From Betaproteobacteria bacterium (GTDB lineage: Bacteria > Pseudomonadota > Gammaproteobacteria > Burkholderiales > Burkholderiaceae_C), in contig VBDL01000382.1 of NCBI GenBank assembly GCA_005884255.1, positions 1-5,778 on the forward strand: 5,778 bases of DNA. The letters run 5' to 3'. A model generated the notes under the pieces. The model saw only the letters and a program-made list of their open reading frames with translations, was not told where the DNA came from and made no database searches. This document shows, piece by piece, positions 5,531 through 5,778 of this stretch. Position numbers and translations under genes: made by a program. Position 1 is the first letter of the stretch. Each line of letters begins with the position of its first letter.

Positions 5531-5778
5531 GCTTCGATCTCGTCATTCGCGACGCGATGATCGCCACCGCGAGCGACACCTTCGCCGCCGACATCGGCAT
5601 CCGCAGCGGGCGCATCGTGCAGCTCGGGCTCGATCTGCCCGCGGCCGCACGCGAGTACGACGCCAAGGGCCGTTTCGTCACGCCAGGCGGCGTCGATGCG
5701 CACTGCCATCTCGACCAGCCGATGGAGCCGCCGCTGCGCATGGCCGACGACTTCGACAGCGGCACGCGCGCCGCGGCC
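5527..5778 (+). CDS. Dihydropyrimidinase/hydantoinase-like amidohydrolase, N-terminal part
   Basis: The first 84 codons of a gene that runs off the right edge. Residues 3-34 (FDLVIRDAMIATASDTF, then ADIGIRSGRIVQLG) form the small N-terminal beta domain of cyclic amidohydrolases. FVTPGGVDAHCHLDQP (50-65) carries the metal-binding HxH motif, His59 and His61, at the expected place. MADDFDSGTRAAA (72-84) matches the dihydropyrimidinase/hydantoinase signature before the GGTT-type turn. Such enzymes open cyclic amides and ureides (hydantoins, dihydropyrimidines) with a binuclear metal centre. The gene probably starts with TTG, whose bases share TTGA with the TGA stop of the upstream gene, so the two are translationally coupled. 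The carbamylated lysine and remaining ligands lie outside the window, so activity and subfamily (dihydropyrimidinase, D-hydantoinase, allantoinase or related) cannot be settled. Confidence 0.85.
   Translation, partial: MSFDLVIRDAMIATASDTFAADIGIRSGRIVQLGLDLPAAAREYDAKGRFVTPGGVDAHCHLDQPMEPPLRMADDFDSGTRAAA

Overview
The window is GC-rich, with a strong preference for G/C in third codon positions, dense open reading frames and short intergenic gaps. The protein families (TRAP binding protein, GntR/FCD regulator, ACS-family MFS transporter) and the paired C-rich/G-rich hairpins at the left edge fit a betaproteobacterium of the Burkholderiales. That assignment is an inference from style; no phylogenetic marker is present. 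The region looks like an accessory catabolic locus for a small organic acid or cyclic amide.

Layout: (1) Positions 1-94 hold a cluster of GC-rich hairpins just past the end of the leftward unit. (2) A leftward two-gene unit follows: a class V PLP aminotransferase of the serine/alanine-glyoxylate type (1172-2392), then a periplasmic TRAP-type solute-binding protein (95-1141), 30 nt apart. (3) A divergent intergenic region (2393-2515) carries two palindromes with a GTATAC core, one over the predicted aminotransferase promoter and one just before the regulator gene. (4) A GntR-family FCD regulator (2516-3200, rightward) is split by a frameshift near 2876-2880. The observed bases are what a 2-bp loss from a normal CTGGAGATG would leave. 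(5) A 291-nt intergenic region (3201-3491) holds five GTCGAC-like 10-bp sites in two clusters. Within each cluster the sites are exactly 12 bp apart. The second cluster covers the -35 and spacer of a good sigma70-type promoter. (6) A rightward operon follows: an ACS-family MFS transporter (3492-4796), a maleate isomerase/arylmalonate decarboxylase-fold enzyme (4802-5530), and the first 84 codons of a dihydropyrimidinase/hydantoinase-like amidohydrolase (5527 to the window end). Start and stop sites are close or overlapping.

How the parts may work together (inference): the MFS permease and TRAP binding protein would bring in organic anions. The amidohydrolase would open a cyclic amide or ureide, the Asp/Glu-racemase-fold enzyme would act on a resulting acid, and the aminotransferase would move amino groups to a 2-oxo acid such as glyoxylate. 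The GTATAC sites probably bind the local GntR protein. The GTCGAC array also fits the GntR-family half-site rule but has a different centre, so it may belong to another regulator. The points most worth following up are the phased operator array, the broken regulator, and the Cys-to-Gly change at the first catalytic position of the racemase-fold enzyme.
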